Assembly (NCBI GenBank): GCA_018702715.1 | Contig: JABIYQ010000336.1 | Location: 1 to 10,435, forward strand | Reading direction: 5' to 3' | Length of the DNA stretch: 10,435 nt | DNA from: Desulfobacula sp. | GTDB lineage: Bacteria > Desulfobacterota > Desulfobacteria > Desulfobacterales > Desulfobacteraceae | Part shown: piece by piece, positions 1 to 6,717 of the stretch | Position numbering within the stretch: the first letter of the stretch is position 1 | Layout of the letters: every line of letters starts with the position of its first letter | Translations under genes and position numbers: made by a program | Notes under the pieces: model-generated | Database searches by the model: none | Told to the model about the DNA's origin: nothing | What the model saw: only the letters and a program-made list of their open reading frames with translations

Positions 1-862
1 CATCCCATTTTTCATGGTGGGTCAGGGCAATGCGTTCAGCCAGTCGAATAAAACCGGCTTTTTCTCCCGTCAATATTGCCCCTCCTATAATAGTGTGCAG
101 TTTCATGGTCTGCCACTCTTCTTTGTCAAGTTTTCCCGGTTTCATCAGAATATGATCCGGAATGCCGATTTTACCCACATCATGCATGCCGGCTGCCAGA
201 AGAATGGATTCCACAACTGTATCATTCATCCCCATTTGTCTGGCAATGGCAGCAGAATAATGACTCATGCGCTGAATATGGGCACCCGTATCCTCGTCTT
301 TATATTCAGCAGCCCTGGAAAGCCTCTGAATCGTACCAAAGGATGATTCCCTGATTTTTCCATAGGCTTTGTTAAGCTGTTTCGTTCTTTTTTCCACTTC
401 ATTTTCCAGGCGGGTCTGATAATTTATCAGATGATCATGAAAGGCCTTGACCTTGATAAGAGAACGCACCCGGGCGATCAGTTCAGTCTTGTCAACGGGT
501 TTTGATAAAAAATCGTCAGCACCGGCTTCAAAGGCTTTTACTCTGTCCTCAACATCATACAGAGAGGTGACCATGACAATGGGAATATGGCATGTTTCAT
601 TGTTGGCTTTAAGCACTTGTGCAACTTCAAACCCGTTCATACCCGGCATCATCACATCCAACAGGATTACATCGGGAAGGCAGGTTTTAATGATATCAAT
701 GGCCTGTTTTCCACTCTCAACCAGGACTGCATCATACCCCTTGGAAATGAGCATTGCCTCCATCATACGCAGGTTGCGCGCTTCATCATCCACCACAAGA
801 ATGCGGCCCGATCCAGAGTTAAAATCGCCAAATGCCCGGGCTTGACCATTTACCAGTGTCAT
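1..862 (-). CDS. Response regulator with HD-GYP cyclic-di-GMP phosphodiesterase domain (3' end cut by window)
   Basis: The frame reads from ATG at 862 to the left edge without a stop, giving 287 codons of an unfinished protein. A receiver domain covers about residues 19-137, with acidic D25/D26, phosphoacceptor D69 (LLDVMMPGMNG), T99 and K121. A charged, probably coiled-coil linker (about 140-178) leads into an HD-GYP domain. That domain shows H195 (TGAHIQRM), the metal-binding pair H227-D228 with K231 (MHDVGKIGIPD), H256 and H282-H283 (THHEKWD). The sequence ends just before the expected GYP motif, so GYP itself is not seen. Known family members hydrolyse cyclic-di-GMP under control of receiver phosphorylation. 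The gene starts 25 bp after the lone receiver gene and is last in the visible operon, so it is the likely output of the relay. The family call is firm; catalytic activity is inferred. Confidence 0.93.
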   Translation of the reverse strand, partial: MTLVNGQARAFGDFNSGSGRILVVDDEARNLRMMEAMLISKGYDAVLVESGKQAIDIIKTCLPDVILLDVMMPGMNGFEVAQVLKANNETCHIPIVMVTSLYDVEDRVKAFEAGADDFLSKPVDKTELIARVRSLIKVKAFHDHLINYQTRLENEVEKRTKQLNKAYGKIRESSFGTIQRLSRAAEYKDEDTGAHIQRMSHYSAAIARQMGMNDTVVESILLAAGMHDVGKIGIPDHILMKPGKLDKEEWQTMKLHTIIGGAILTGEKAGFIRLAERIALTHHEKWD

Positions 863-864
863 AT

Positions 865-876
865 CCTTTACCTCCC
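865..876 (-). promoter_or_regulatory. Ribosome binding site of the HD-GYP gene
   Basis: On the minus strand GGGAGG (871-876) stands 8 nt before the ATG at 862, followed by AAGGAT. This strong Shine-Dalgarno sequence lies in the 25-bp gap after the TGA of the receiver gene and supports the chosen start. The alternative, an upstream start overlapping the receiver gene, would leave this site unused. Confidence 0.7.
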
Positions 877-887
877 TGACCTTTGGA

Positions 888-1268
888 TCACCTGTCTTTC
901 TTATTCAGAAATCCTTTAACGATATTGGAAAATAGTTTGATATCCAGGGGCTTGGTAATATAGCCGTTACATCCGGCCAGTGTTGCTTTTTCTTCATCCC
1001 CTTTCATGGCATGGGCCGTCATGGCAACAATGGGAATGTCCCTGGTTCTTTCATCACCTCTTATAAGTTTTGCAGCCTCAAGTCCGTCCATGCCCGGCAG
1101 GGAAATATCCATGAGAATGAGGTTTGGCAACTGCTCTCTGGCAAGGGACACCCCTTTTTCCGCTGTGTCCGCCTGAAGGGCAGTAAAGCCTGCGATTTCC
1201 AGAAGATCATTGGCCAATTCCATATTCATGCGGTTATCTTCAACAATTAATATCTTTTCTCCAGCCAT
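888..1268 (-). CDS. Single-domain response regulator (DivK/Spo0F/CheY-like receiver)
   Basis: The protein has 126 residues and is just a receiver domain. It shows the acidic pair E10-D11 (ILIVEDN), phosphoacceptor D54 (LILMDISLPGMDG), the switch threonine T84 (VAMTAHAM) and the conserved lysine K106 (YITKPLD). The pattern VEDNRMNMEL near the N-terminus and MTAHAMKGDEEK are typical of DivK-like receivers and of receivers fused to hybrid kinases. No output domain is present, so its role is likely to shuttle phosphoryl groups or to act by protein contact. It starts 14 bp after the CHASE3 hybrid kinase stop, with GGATGG upstream of the ATG, and ends 25 bp before the HD-GYP gene. This makes it a plausible intermediate between the kinases and the HD-GYP protein. 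The partner assignment is inference from position. Confidence 0.93.
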   Translation of the reverse strand: MAGEKILIVEDNRMNMELANDLLEIAGFTALQADTAEKGVSLAREQLPNLILMDISLPGMDGLEAAKLIRGDERTRDIPIVAMTAHAMKGDEEKATLAGCNGYITKPLDIKLFSNIVKGFLNKKDR

Positions 1269-1282
1269 TTTTCACCATCCTT

Positions 1283-3256
1283 TCACTTTTTATCAATCAG
1301 ACTTTCAAGACTATCCAGAAAAATCTGCTTTTCTATGGGTTTAACAAAATACCGGTCAGCTCCCAGGGCGAAACCCTTTTGCTTTTCATCAACTATACTT
1401 ATGACTATCACTGGAATATTACGGGTATCGGGCTTGGCCTTGAGCTCTTTTAATATGGCAAACCCATTCCGGCCCGGAAGAATGATGTCAAGGGTTATGA
1501 CAACCGGTTTGTATTTTTCTGCCTTTTCAATCACCTCTTCCCCTGTTAAGGCGTGCACAACCCCATAGCCTGCCTGTGTAAGATAATCCGATAAAAGTTC
1601 CCTTGCATGGGAATCATCTTCAACCATCAGCACTGTGGTCTTTTTTCTCCCATCCCTGGAGGACTCAATGGTATCGGTTTTCTTATGTCCCCCGTTAATT
1701 TTAAACGGAATGGTAAAGGCAAAAGCGCTCCCCTTTCCCAGCCCTTTGCTGTGAACCCATATCCTGCCACCAAAAAGTTCAACTAAATGCCGGGTGAGAG
1801 CAAGCCCAAGACCCGTCCCCTCCTGTTTGCGGGCATAGGTGGAATCAATCTGCTCAAATTCGCCAAATACCCTTTCCTGATCTTCCGGCTCAATACCGAT
1901 ACCCGTATCAGTCACGCTGACCCTTATATATTGAATATTGAAAATTGAAGATTGAAGATTATTATTTGGTGATTGAAGATCATCGCTCTTACTTTGCGCC
2001 TTTGCGCCTTTGCGAGAGACATTGTCACCTGCACCTTTACCAGAGACATTGTCACCAGAATCCGAAACCAATTCCACAGCAATACTGATTTTTCCCCCTT
2101 TTGGCGTGAATTTGACAGCATTGGACAAAAGATTGAACATAACCTGTTTAAGCTTTTGCGCATCCGCCTCAATCTGCCGGAATAAAAGCTCCTGGTTCAC
2201 CTTAAGATCCAGATTAATGCCCTTTTTCATGGCCATTTCCCTGACCATGACAAGGCAGGCCTCAAGCAGGCTCCTGATGTTGACCATTGACAATTCCAGC
2301 TCAATTTTACCTGCCTCCACCTTGGAAATATCCAGAATGTCATTGATCAACCCCAACAGATGCTTGCCGCTGGCCAATATATTGCTCACATATCTTTCCT
2401 GTTTTGCATTCAGCTCACCAAAGACTTTTTCACCCAGAATTTCCGAAAACCCAATAATGGCATTCAAGGGAGTGCGCAACTCATGGCTCATAGTGGCTAA
2501 AAACTTACTCTTGCTCTGGCTTGCCTCTTCAGCCGTTTTTCTGGCCCTGTTCAATATGAGCACCCGTTGTTTCTGCTCCTGTATCGTGCGATTCAGATTA
2601 ACCAGGGAGAGCACCCCCAGGCAAAGGATCAAAAAAATACCTATTATCATGACCATGGTGACGATGCCAATATGATAGGCTACCTGACCTCTTTTCAGAT
2701 CCAATATTTTTTTTTCTTCCTTTACCATTTTGGCCACCAGAAGGCGGACCTGATCCATTATGTCCTTTCCCTTATCTGTTCTAACCTTTTGAAGGGCCTT
2801 ATCCAGCCCCTGGTGCTCATACACTAAGACGGTTTCTTTAAGATCATCCATTTTAAAGACAACCATCTTTTTAAGCGTTTCCAGATTTTTATTCTGCACA
2901 GGGTTGTCCCGGATCAATTTTTCTATTGTTAAAAAAGCATTCTCAATTTTTTGGGAGGCCTCAAGATAGGGTTTCAAATAATCAACATCACTGGTTAAAA
3001 GATAACCGCGTTTTCCCGTCTCAGCATCCTTGACATCGGAAAATACCTCACCCATCTTGTTGAGCAGTTCATAGGTCTGTGTTCCCAGCACGATATCCTC
3101 CCGAAGCCTGTGAAACCCCCAGAAAGCAACCCCCATAATGATTATGATCAGAACAATGACTGCCAGAAACCCGTAACCGCTTTTTAAGATTTTCAGCATA
3201 TCCGGATCTGAAACGGTCAGGGATCTGATGGTTTTCATCGACGGTTTTTGTTTCAT
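1283..3256 (-). CDS. CHASE3-domain hybrid sensor histidine kinase with C-terminal receiver
   Basis: The product has 657 residues. A first membrane helix (about 28-48) is followed by an extracytoplasmic helical CHASE3-type region (about 50-195, with DAETGKRGYLLT) and a second helix (about 196-220). The cytoplasmic part has HisKA with phosphoacceptor H258 (MSHELRTPLNAIIGFSEIL) and a HATPase_c domain with N box N375/N379, G1 D450-TGIGI and G2 GTGLGLAL at 480-487. A C-terminal receiver (about 541-655) carries D547/D548, D590, S620 and K639. An insertion of about 40 residues (400-441), encoded by repeats, sits in the hairpin between GKISIAVEL and IRVSVTDTG. The ATG overlaps the stop of the upstream kinase as ATGA, suggesting translational coupling; AAAGGAG precedes it. 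CHASE3 is a known sensory domain with poorly defined ligands, so the signal is unknown. Confidence 0.93.
   Translation of the reverse strand: MKQKPSMKTIRSLTVSDPDMLKILKSGYGFLAVIVLIIIIMGVAFWGFHRLREDIVLGTQTYELLNKMGEVFSDVKDAETGKRGYLLTSDVDYLKPYLEASQKIENAFLTIEKLIRDNPVQNKNLETLKKMVVFKMDDLKETVLVYEHQGLDKALQKVRTDKGKDIMDQVRLLVAKMVKEEKKILDLKRGQVAYHIGIVTMVMIIGIFLILCLGVLSLVNLNRTIQEQKQRVLILNRARKTAEEASQSKSKFLATMSHELRTPLNAIIGFSEILGEKVFGELNAKQERYVSNILASGKHLLGLINDILDISKVEAGKIELELSMVNIRSLLEACLVMVREMAMKKGINLDLKVNQELLFRQIEADAQKLKQVMFNLLSNAVKFTPKGGKISIAVELVSDSGDNVSGKGAGDNVSRKGAKAQSKSDDLQSPNNNLQSSIFNIQYIRVSVTDTGIGIEPEDQERVFGEFEQIDSTYARKQEGTGLGLALTRHLVELFGGRIWVHSKGLGKGSAFAFTIPFKINGGHKKTDTIESSRDGRKKTTVLMVEDDSHARELLSDYLTQAGYGVVHALTGEEVIEKAEKYKPVVITLDIILPGRNGFAILKELKAKPDTRNIPVIVISIVDEKQKGFALGADRYFVKPIEKQIFLDSLESLIDKK
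1930..1978. repeat. 7-bp ATTGAAN array inside the CHASE3 kinase gene
   Basis: Seven consecutive heptamers on the plus strand: ATTGAAT, ATTGAAA, ATTGAAG, ATTGAAG, ATTATTA, TTTGGTG, ATTGAAG. Five are exact ATTGAAN units and two are degenerate, with the spacing kept. Read on the coding strand, three units make 21 bp or seven residues, giving the related peptides NLQSSIF and NIQYIRV. The array encodes part of the hairpin just before the G1 ATP-binding motif. Confidence 0.85.
1992..2015. repeat. Triple CTTTGCGC octamer in the CHASE3 kinase gene
   Basis: Three tandem 8-bp units on the plus strand (CTTTGCGC, CTTTGCGC, CTTTGCGA). The 24 bp equal eight codons and encode the SRKGAKAQ part of the inserted peptide on the coding strand. 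The same triplet occurs at 3608-3631 in the neighbouring kinase gene. From memory, similar CTTTGCG-rich repeats are scattered through many environmental bacterial genomes; that could not be checked here. Confidence 0.85.
2007..2060. repeat. 27-bp tandem duplication in the CHASE3 kinase gene
   Basis: Two adjacent 27-bp copies (2007-2033 and 2034-2060) match at 23 of 27 positions and share the exact core AGAGACATTGTCACC. They encode the nine-residue repeat GDNVSGKGA / GDNVSRKGA. The first copy overlaps the last CTTTGCG octamer. The paralogous kinase 3253-4650 has one clear copy (GENVSRKGA) and a diverged second one (EDTICGKGA). Confidence 0.8.
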
Positions 3257-4650
3257 TTATTTGCTCCTTTAGGTTCTTTTTTCCTGATATCTTCTAAAAC
3301 AGGAATCACAAAGAAAAACCGGCTGCCTTTGCCCTCCCCAAAACTTTTTGCCCATATACGTCCCCCGTGCATCTCAATGATACGTCTGACCAGGGAAAGC
3401 CCCAGCCCTGTTCCGGCAGTCTTGTCCGTGAGCCCCCCTTTTATCTGAAAAAAATCCTCAAAAATCTTTTCCTGATCCCCTGGTGCAATGCCGATTCCAG
3501 AATCAGTCACACTGACCCTTATATATTGAAGATTGACTATTGAAGATTGAATATTGTTTGTTGAAGATTGAATATTGTCACCTGCTGATTGAAACTCATT
3601 GATCTTGCTTTGCGCCTTTGCGCCTTTGCGAGAAACATTTTCACCTGCGCCTTTGCCACAAATAGTGTCTTCAGAATCCAAAATCAATTCTGCCGCAATA
3701 CTGATTTTTCCCCTTTTTGGGGTAAATTTAACGGCATTGTCCACAAGATCCATCATGACCTGTTTTAATCTTTGTTCATCCGCCCGGACAAAAAGACCTG
3801 CAACCTTTCTTGAAATATTAAGATCCGGCAAAATAAAATGTTTTTGGGTTTTCTCCCGGATCAGGGGAAACAGATTTTCCAGAAAACAGACCATATCCAG
3901 GGGTTTTAATTTAAGGGCATCTGTTTTCTTTTCTATCTGGGTAAGGTTCAAGATATCTTCAATAAGAGAATTCAGGTGTTTACCGCTTGTCAGGATATCC
4001 TTTACATAGCTCTTCTGTTTTGGGGTGAGCGGGCCGAAATGTTCATCTTTTAAAACCTCTGAAAAACCAATGATGGCATTTAAAGGGGTTCTCAGTTCAT
4101 GGCTCATGCTGCTTAAAAAATTGGTCTTGGCAATGTTGGCACCTTCTGCTTTTTCCCTGGCCAGAATAAGCTGGGCATTGGTTTGCTTTAAATCAAGGGT
4201 TCTTTTTTCAACACGATCCTCAAGTCCTGCATTGGCATTTTCTAATCCCATGACAAGTTTTTTATTTTCCAGACACAGCCTGCGATGTTCCAGCGCCTGG
4301 TTTACGGAAATAATCAGATCATCTATATTTTCCAGAGGTTTTCTCAGGTAATCATAAGCCCGGCAGTCTCTTAAGGTGGATATGGCTGTTTCAATACTGG
4401 CATAACCCGTTAAAACGATCACTTCTGCATATTCATCCCTTTGTTTGACCTGCTCTAAAACCTCAAGTCCGCCCATTTTCGGCATTTTTAAATCCGTTAT
4501 CACCAGGGCAAAAGACTCAGATCTAAACATTTCAATGGCCTCTTTTCCATTGCCTGCCTTTTTGACCTGATACCCCTCTTCCGACAGAAGATGATCAATC
4601 TGGTCTAGGATATCAGGTTCATCATCCACGATTAAAATTTTTTCTTTCAT
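3253..4650 (-). CDS. Soluble hybrid histidine kinase: receiver, coiled coil, HisKA, HATPase
   Basis: The product has 465 residues and no membrane segment. An N-terminal receiver (about 4-118) shows D9/D10, phosphoacceptor D53 (ITDLKMPKMGG), T81 and K104. A long charged coiled coil (about 120-178) links it to HisKA with H184 (MSHELRTPLNAIIGFSEVL). The HATPase_c domain has N305 in the N box, where the usual first Asn is Asp (DLVDNAVKF), G1 DSGIGI at 383-388 and G2 GTGLGL at 413-418. A repeat-encoded insertion (about 327-375) separates GKISIAAEL from IRVSVTDSG, as in the next gene, to which the kinase core is clearly paralogous. GGGG stands 6 nt before the ATG. The gene starts 42 bp after the HAMP kinase and its TGA overlaps the next ATG. 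With its N-terminal receiver it can probably accept phosphate from another kinase of the cluster; this is inference. Confidence 0.93.
   Translation of the reverse strand: MKEKILIVDDEPDILDQIDHLLSEEGYQVKKAGNGKEAIEMFRSESFALVITDLKMPKMGGLEVLEQVKQRDEYAEVIVLTGYASIETAISTLRDCRAYDYLRKPLENIDDLIISVNQALEHRRLCLENKKLVMGLENANAGLEDRVEKRTLDLKQTNAQLILAREKAEGANIAKTNFLSSMSHELRTPLNAIIGFSEVLKDEHFGPLTPKQKSYVKDILTSGKHLNSLIEDILNLTQIEKKTDALKLKPLDMVCFLENLFPLIREKTQKHFILPDLNISRKVAGLFVRADEQRLKQVMMDLVDNAVKFTPKRGKISIAAELILDSEDTICGKGAGENVSRKGAKAQSKINEFQSAGDNIQSSTNNIQSSIVNLQYIRVSVTDSGIGIAPGDQEKIFEDFFQIKGGLTDKTAGTGLGLSLVRRIIEMHGGRIWAKSFGEGKGSRFFFVIPVLEDIRKKEPKGANK
3525..3594. repeat. 7-bp ATTGAAN array inside the REC-kinase gene
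   Basis: Ten consecutive heptamers on the plus strand: ATTGAAG, ATTGACT, ATTGAAG, ATTGAAT, ATTGTTT, GTTGAAG, ATTGAAT, ATTGTCA, CCTGCTG, ATTGAAA. The 7-bp spacing is unbroken for 70 bp. The coding strand yields a seven-residue periodicity: EFQSAGD, NIQSSTN, NIQSSIV, NLQYIRV. The array is three units longer than its counterpart at 1930-1978 and stands at the same point of the kinase fold. Confidence 0.85.
3608..3631. repeat. Triple CTTTGCGC octamer in the REC-kinase gene
   Basis: Three tandem 8-bp units (CTTTGCGC, CTTTGCGC, CTTTGCGA) identical to those at 1992-2015. They encode the same SRKGAKAQ residues, and AGAAACATTTTCACC follows where the other kinase gene has AGAGACATTGTCACC. Confidence 0.85.
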
Positions 4651-4669
4651 GATTACCCCTATTGGAATT

Positions 4670-4711
4670 TAATATTTAATATTGTTCATTCTTCAATATT
4701 CAATCTTCAAT
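4670..4711. repeat. Third 7-bp repeat array, opposite orientation, at the end of the HAMP kinase gene
   Basis: Six heptamers on the plus strand: TAATATT, TAATATT, GTTCATT, CTTCAAT, ATTCAAT, CTTCAAT. Relative to the genes this is the reverse orientation of the two intragenic arrays. The stop codon (TGA, 4693-4695) and the last residues KLKIEY of the kinase are read from the array, and the remainder fills most of the 42-bp gap before the next gene. Confidence 0.75.
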
Positions 4712-6645
4712 TTTATCTGAAACGTAGTCCCCCCAGCCCCGGTTTGCACCACCTCAATCTCTCCCCCATGCGCCTTAATAATCCCATGGCTGATGGAAAG
4801 TCCCAGCCCCGTGCCCTTGCCCGCATTCTTTGTGGTAAAAAAAGGATCAAAGATCTTATCTTTTTTATCTTTGGGAATTCCGCTTCCATTGTCTTTGATC
4901 AGAATCTGGACCTTATCTTTATTCTTGTCTGAAACCCGGGTTGTGATGATGATCTCCCCTTGAAAATCTGCTTTCTCTTTTCTGTTTTCCATTTTTGCCC
5001 TTGATACCACAGCATCCCTTGCATTGGACAACAGGTTGAGAAAAACCTGCTCCAACTTGTTGGCATCCCCTGATACCTTTGGAAGCGCTGGTGAAAAATT
5101 TTCTTTAATGATAATATTTCTAAGTTTGAGCTGTTCACCGATCATCAAAAAACAACCCTTGAAAACCTTGTTCACATCCAGGGAAGACAATCCCATTTCC
5201 TCCTGGCGGGAAAATGTCCTGAGATGATTAATGATATTCATCATGCGTTTGGTATTTTTTTCAATGGATTTAAAGCTCTCGTCAAGTTTATTGATATCCG
5301 GCAGGCTTTGATTAATAATATCTTTACCAAGTCTTCTTAAGGATAGCTGACTAGTTGTGCGGATGACCATTAAAGGCTGGTTCAATTCATGGGCCACGCC
5401 GGCGGCAAGCTCTCCTATGGAAGCAAGCTTGCCGGACTGGACCAACTGGTTCTGGGTCTGTGTCAGGTCTTGCAGGGATTTTTTAAGTTCTTCCCGGGCA
5501 AAGACCAGCCTATCTTTTGAAACGGTAATATTATCCAGATCCTCCACCATCCGATTAAAGGCCTGGGCCAGCAAACCTATTTCATCTTTGTTCGTTATCT
5601 TAACCCTAAAGTCAAGATCGCCCTTTGCAACCTTTTGTACAGCTCGAGTTAATAACACCACCGGCCTTGCCAGATACCAACCTATAAACAGTGAAAACCC
5701 GGCAAATATAGCTATTAAAATTAGCGATATCTTTACAATGATTATGGTCATTTTATGAATGGGTTCAAATATTTCATCCAGAGGGGTTTCCTTCAATAAA
5801 TACCAGCCATGGCCTTTATAGGCAAAGCGCCCCTTTTGAATAGCTACAGTAGCCAATACAGCACCTTTGTGAATGCCACCATGGGTGGCGGTGCTGTGGT
5901 CAGATTCTAAGGTGAATATTTTTTCATTCAAAGTTTTTAAATTACCCGGGAAACGATTTTTCAAAATTTCAGCCCTTTGTTCTGTTTTTGTTGCAATGAC
6001 CAGTCCCTGTTTATTAAAAAGATGTACCATTACTCTTGGATTGGCTGATTCAAATAATTGAAGGACAGCATCCCAGGCAAAATGCCCCATGATAACCCCA
6101 AGGGTCTTCTGGTTGAAATCATCAAAAACAGGCGCGGCAAACACAATGGTTGGCTCTTCCATGTAATCGGAAAATACCAGATCAGAAAAAGACACCTTCA
6201 TTGTTTGAGATTTAATCGCCTTTTGAAATATCAGACTACAGGCTTTATCGTGACCAATATCCTGGCCCGCACTTTCCCGCCCAACGGACTCTAATATGAT
6301 TCCCTTTCTTGAGATCAAAGATAAGCTGTTCCAGGGGCCCGTGAGAAAAAATTTTTCATTCAGTACATGGTAAAGATCAACTTCAATTTTGGACTTGGCC
6401 TGTAACGAATGTTCCAATACCTCTTTCATAACCTTTTCACGGCTGAGCAGTAAAATTTGCTGATGGGCCTGAAACAGGGTGCGGTCGATTTCTCCCATAA
6501 GATTGGCGGACGCGGCAATCTGTTCCCTGCCGATATTGGCTGTCATGATGCGGCGGGTGTAAATTATGGTGATATTCGTTATGACAATAATAACGATTAT
6601 GGATAGTCCCATGGAATAGATAAAAATTTTTCCGCTCAGTTTCAT
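4693..6645 (-). CDS. Membrane sensor histidine kinase with Cache-like sensor and HAMP domain (NtrB/ZraS-type core)
   Basis: The product has 650 residues. A membrane helix at about 8-29 and a second at about 299-322 enclose a periplasmic region of about 270 residues. Its features (FFLTGPWNSLSLIS, LGVIMGHFAWDAV, GHGWYLLKE before the second helix) resemble a double-Cache sensor. HAMP follows (about 323-375, ARPVV...DEIGLLAQAFNRM), then a short coiled coil and HisKA with H419 in VAHELNQPLMVI. HATPase_c has N537/N541 (NLLSNARDAV), G1 DNGSGI at 585-590 and G2 GTGLGLSISHG from 611. The HELNQPL form is typical of non-hybrid kinases that pair with sigma-54 activators or lone receivers. There is no receiver domain and no repeat insertion in the ATPase part. 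AGGGGA lies upstream of the ATG. The gene follows the binding protein by 72 bp, so that protein may present ligand to this sensor. The final codons come from a repeat array. The ligand is unknown. Confidence 0.92.
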   Translation of the reverse strand: MKLSGKIFIYSMGLSIIVIIVITNITIIYTRRIMTANIGREQIAASANLMGEIDRTLFQAHQQILLLSREKVMKEVLEHSLQAKSKIEVDLYHVLNEKFFLTGPWNSLSLISRKGIILESVGRESAGQDIGHDKACSLIFQKAIKSQTMKVSFSDLVFSDYMEEPTIVFAAPVFDDFNQKTLGVIMGHFAWDAVLQLFESANPRVMVHLFNKQGLVIATKTEQRAEILKNRFPGNLKTLNEKIFTLESDHSTATHGGIHKGAVLATVAIQKGRFAYKGHGWYLLKETPLDEIFEPIHKMTIIIVKISLILIAIFAGFSLFIGWYLARPVVLLTRAVQKVAKGDLDFRVKITNKDEIGLLAQAFNRMVEDLDNITVSKDRLVFAREELKKSLQDLTQTQNQLVQSGKLASIGELAAGVAHELNQPLMVIRTTSQLSLRRLGKDIINQSLPDINKLDESFKSIEKNTKRMMNIINHLRTFSRQEEMGLSSLDVNKVFKGCFLMIGEQLKLRNIIIKENFSPALPKVSGDANKLEQVFLNLLSNARDAVVSRAKMENRKEKADFQGEIIITTRVSDKNKDKVQILIKDNGSGIPKDKKDKIFDPFFTTKNAGKGTGLGLSISHGIIKAHGGEIEVVQTGAGGTTFQIKLKIEY

Positions 6646-6717
6646 AAATTTCCCCTAAAACCCCGGGATTGTGCAATTATGCCGGGTTCATTATAGCAGG
6701 CTGACCCTTCTTTATTT

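Noticed and set aside
447..845. Plus-strand open frames across the kinase and regulator genes (for example 447-845 and 2010-2675)
   Set aside because: They lie opposite genes with clear receiver, kinase and HD-GYP motifs, lack recognisable domains of their own and are shadows of those frames.
1930..2056. CRISPR array as an explanation of the short repeats
   Set aside because: Units are 7, 8 and 27 bp in direct tandem with no unique spacers, and they are translated in frame.
1924..2172. Frameshift or pseudogene in the CHASE3 kinase at the repeats
   Set aside because: The frame runs unbroken through the insertion, and G1, G2 and the C-terminal receiver follow in the same frame.
6691..6696. 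TATAAT on the minus strand between the binding-protein gene and the HAMP kinase, as a sigma-70 -10 box
   Set aside because: The hexamer at 17-bp spacing upstream is GAAATA, far from TTGACA, and the gap is short inside a same-strand gene run. A single -10 match in AT-rich DNA is not enough.
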